NCBI GenBank assembly: GCA_027600665.1
Contig: JADGJL010000002.1
Location: 124,001 to 188,000, forward strand
DNA: 64,000 nucleotides
Reading direction: 5' to 3'
Source: Irineochytrium annulatum
Taxonomy: Eukaryota; Chytridiomycota; Chytridiomycetes; Chytridiales; Chytridiaceae
Each line of letters starts with the position of its first letter. Within the stretch, counting starts at the first letter, position 1. This document shows, in pieces, positions 62,311 through 64,000 of the stretch. Under the pieces are notes generated by a model. The model was not told the DNA's origin, did not search any database, and worked only from the letters and a program-made list of their open reading frames with translations. The translations under genes were made by a program, and so were the position numbers.

Positions 62311-62354
62311 GGACAAGAACTTGAACTGATTACCGATTAGATAAGTATCTAACT
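62311..62354 (+). repeat. Dispersed repeat A, copy 5 (short)
   Basis: GGACAAGAACTTGAACTGAT, TACCGATTAGATAAGTATCT. Terminal modules only. Confidence 0.65.
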
Positions 62355-62376
62355 ATGTTTAAAGCAATATCATTAA

Positions 62377-62642
62377 GCTAATGGGCAGGATAATTCAATA
62401 TTTTTAACATTTCGGTAGCTTTAGCTTGTTACTTTCAGCTCTTATCTATATAAGTCAGTTGGATGGCTCATCTTTTTTGTAAACATTGGTGTCGTATTGT
62501 ACGTAGCATTCGCTAAAAAGTTTGATCCAGATAACGCTAAAGATCATAGCCGTAAGATTCATAGGTTAAACTAACGGGAAACGATAGTCCAATAATACGA
62601 AGAAGCAGCTGATCAATATGATCTGCTTTTATTCAGCTAACA
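62377..62642 (+). repeat. Repeat B pieces, copies 5 and 6
   Basis: GCTAATGGGCAGGATAATTC at 62379-62398; then, near 62571, CTAACGGGAAACGATAGTCC and the hairpin GCAGCTGATCAATATGATCT with GCTTTT (62605-62631). Between the two copies (about 62440-62560) there is a short hydrophobic frame fragment (FVNIGVVLYVAFAKKFDPDN in one frame) that may be a gene remnant. Confidence 0.6.
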
Positions 62643-62677
62643 GATTTTATTAAGGTCAAATGACTAGGAGTGAGGGT

Positions 62678-63346
62678 ATGAAATTATTACTGACATCTGC
62701 AGGTGTTAATAATCAAAGTATACAGAACGCGTTAGTTGGCATGTTGGACAAGCCGATTGCTGACTCCAATGCCCTGTGCATTCCCACGGCGATGTACGGA
62801 CATCCCTGGGTTGGCCCTGGCGTCAAAACTTGGGAGTTTATCAGCGGGAAATCCGAGAATCCCATGGTAGACCTCGGCTGGAAGTCTGTAGGCGTGCTGG
62901 AGCTCACCGCACTGCCAAGCATCAGTAAAGACCACTGGGAGCCTCTGGTCCGGGAAACAGACGTCTTGCTGGTATCGGGTGGCGACGCTCTCTTCCTATA
63001 CCATTGGATGCGACAATCCGGACTGGCAGAACTCTTGCCTTCACTGAAGGCCGTTTATGTGGGAATGAGCGCCGGCAGTATGGTGATGGCACCTAAGATC
63101 GGGGAATACTTTGTGGGGTGGACTTCACCTACCGGTGGCGATGAAACATTGGGATTGGTTGATTTTTCAATTTTTCCGCATCTTGATCACGTCATGCTGC
63201 CAGATAACACTATGGCTACAGCTGAGAGCTGGGTCGCAGAGATTCAAGGGCCGGCATATGCAATCGATGATCAGACCGCCATTAAGGTGATCGATGGAGC
63301 GGTAGAAGTGGTTTCCGAAGGGAATTGGAGGCATTTTAAGCTCTAA
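62678..63346 (+). CDS. pepE: Peptidase E (S51 alpha-aspartyl dipeptidase)
   Basis: A 222-residue serine peptidase that cleaves Asp-X dipeptides in the cytoplasm. The nucleophile is Ser131 in VGMSAGSMVMAP, and LVSGGDALFLYHWMRQ precedes it. HLDHVMLPDNT carries the histidine region. Length and order match PepE of enteric bacteria and Bacilli. GGAG and GAGGG before ATG 62678 fix that start over the ATG at 62660. Single gene between repeat copies. Confidence 0.88.
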   Translation: MKLLLTSAGVNNQSIQNALVGMLDKPIADSNALCIPTAMYGHPWVGPGVKTWEFISGKSENPMVDLGWKSVGVLELTALPSISKDHWEPLVRETDVLLVSGGDALFLYHWMRQSGLAELLPSLKAVYVGMSAGSMVMAPKIGEYFVGWTSPTGGDETLGLVDFSIFPHLDHVMLPDNTMATAESWVAEIQGPAYAIDDQTAIKVIDGAVEVVSEGNWRHFKL

Positions 63347-63360
63347 GATTCCTCACTGCT

Positions 63361-63446
63361 GAGGTAACGGGATACAATAATTCAATATTACCAAGAAAAG
63401 CAGCCGATCTACGTGATCAGCTGCTTTTGTTCTGCTAACGGGCATT
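63361..63446 (+). repeat. Dispersed repeat B, copy 7
   Basis: GGTAACGGGATACAATAATT, hairpin GCAGCCGATC/GATCAGCTGC plus TTTT (63400-63428), then CTGCTAACGGGCATTTGAAT. Provides the terminator for pepE. From 63450 to 63650 I see nothing coding. Confidence 0.65.
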
Positions 63447-63678
63447 TGAATTGCTAACGCAGAAAAAGTGGCTGTTCCTATAGAAAAGGCAATTCCTCTT
63501 CCAGAGACTACAAAGCTCTTCGGTGGAAGGGTCTTTTTACTTACTCTGAATTCGTCCATTAGTTATTGTTCAGAAGGAATGCGGACCGTTGGCCGAAGCT
63601 TTTTCAAAGAGTAGCATCTCACCATAAACTTTATGATTTTATAATCAAATGGTTATATAAAGCCTATTTCATATATAT

Positions 63679-63705
63679 TATAATACGGCATGTTAAGCGC
63701 TTACA
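63679..63705 (+). promoter_or_regulatory. -10 element with overlapping cre site
   Basis: TATAAT at 63679-63684 followed at once by GTTAAGCGCTTACA (63692-63705), matching the cre consensus at 12 of 14 positions. A second cre-like TGTAACCGCTTAAA lies at about 63790. They lie ahead of the lipoprotein gene at 63868 and suggest catabolite repression of a sugar uptake system that continues beyond the window. Confidence 0.6.
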
Positions 63706-63867
63706 GTACGGAGTCTAAGAAATTGTTGCGAAGGGGTCTTTTCTTTGAAAGGTTAGAATTATGTTAAGGATGGTGGTGCCAAGATGGATTGTAACCGCTT
63801 AAATCAACAAAACTAACTAGTCAGCCGACTTTTCAAATGCATAACAAAAAGAGAGGATGACGAACAA

Positions 63868-64000
63868 ATGAAAAAACGCAGTGCTTTAATCTCCATCGTT
63901 ACACTCCTTATTATGTCACTTGTTTTTACTGCATGTGGTAATCCTTCTGGTTCAAAAACGGAAACACGTCAATTAGGCGCTAATGCCGGTGAGAATGCAA
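63868..64000 (+). CDS. 5' end of a lipoprotein gene (probable ABC substrate-binding protein)
   Basis: GAGAGGATG precedes ATG 63868. The 44 codons visible encode a lipoprotein signal peptide (KKRSALISIVTLLIMSLVFT) with lipobox VFTAC and a Ser/Gly/Thr linker. The reading frame runs off the right edge. The cre-controlled promoter and the signal type suggest a sugar-binding protein, but the mature domain is not in the window. Confidence 0.75.
   Translation, partial: MKKRSALISIVTLLIMSLVFTACGNPSGSKTETRQLGANAGENA

Noticed and set aside
50251..62354. CRISPR array
   Set aside because: Repeats A and B are few, widely spaced, differ in length and have no regular spacers; no cas genes.
1..64000. tRNA and rRNA genes
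   Set aside because: I looked for rRNA-like conserved stretches and tRNA cloverleaf/TTCGANNC patterns and found none I could support.

Overview
The window looks like a chromosomal segment of a Paenibacillus-type Firmicute (Bacillota). The basis is strong GGAGG-type ribosome sites, frequent TTG and GTG starts, LplB/YtcP-type sugar permeases without their own ATPase, a YjcZ-type small sporulation protein, a copper-amine-oxidase-like stalk protein and CcpA (cre) sites. This is an inference from gene content; there is no rRNA or tRNA in the window. Two long operons carry most of the interest. The rest is a patchwork of small regulator-plus-target modules, gene relics and dispersed repeats.

Layout. 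1-3.9 kb: a GntR/FCD regulator with IlvD, then a GH43 glycosidase behind a cre site. 4.2-11 kb: small detoxification or stress modules, each with its own regulator (two TetR repressors, DinB, NTF2-like protein, alpha/beta hydrolase, azoreductase, VOC protein, SDR), with two decayed genes (SDR and nitroreductase relics). 11.3-27.5 kb: a PucR regulator divergent from a twelve-gene operon. It encodes an ABC importer with two paralogous NMT1/ThiY-like binding proteins, and a set of hydrolases and redox enzymes: RutB-like cysteine amidohydrolase, AS amidase, creatininase-family enzyme, FAH-family enzyme, FAD oxidase, CocE/NonD hydrolase, cupin, CodA-like deaminase and an HpxW-like Ntn-hydrolase. 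Together they read as import and stepwise C-N bond cleavage of a nitrogenous, perhaps heterocyclic, compound that I cannot name.

28-30.2 kb: peroxiredoxin and membrane protein with a TetR regulator. 30.7-48.6 kb: a glycan-utilisation locus made of a GntR/LacI-type regulator, an uncharacterised GH-like protein, a GH38 alpha-mannosidase, a CUT1 transporter (two permeases and a lipoprotein, no ATPase), a DUF4965/GtaA-like protein, a GH106-like hydrolase and a secreted GxGYxYP-like protein. A 169-bp element with 14-bp terminal inverted repeats sits before the last gene. The regulator probably senses the imported oligosaccharide; import and cytoplasmic trimming of a mannose-containing glycan is the likely joint role.

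48.7-64 kb: an accessory region with an APH-like kinase, YjcZ protein, SDR/MerR pair, stalk protein, epoxide hydrolase/AraC pair, DUF422-like membrane protein/TetR pair, YhdH/MarR pair with a long operator, and peptidase E. The 5' end of a lipoprotein gene runs off the right edge. At 58.2-60.2 kb there is a cluster of relics and a possible bacteriocin-like gene with a small ATT-start membrane protein. Two families of intergenic repeats (called A and B here), both carrying terminator-like hairpins, recur through the accessory parts and often flank gene fragments.
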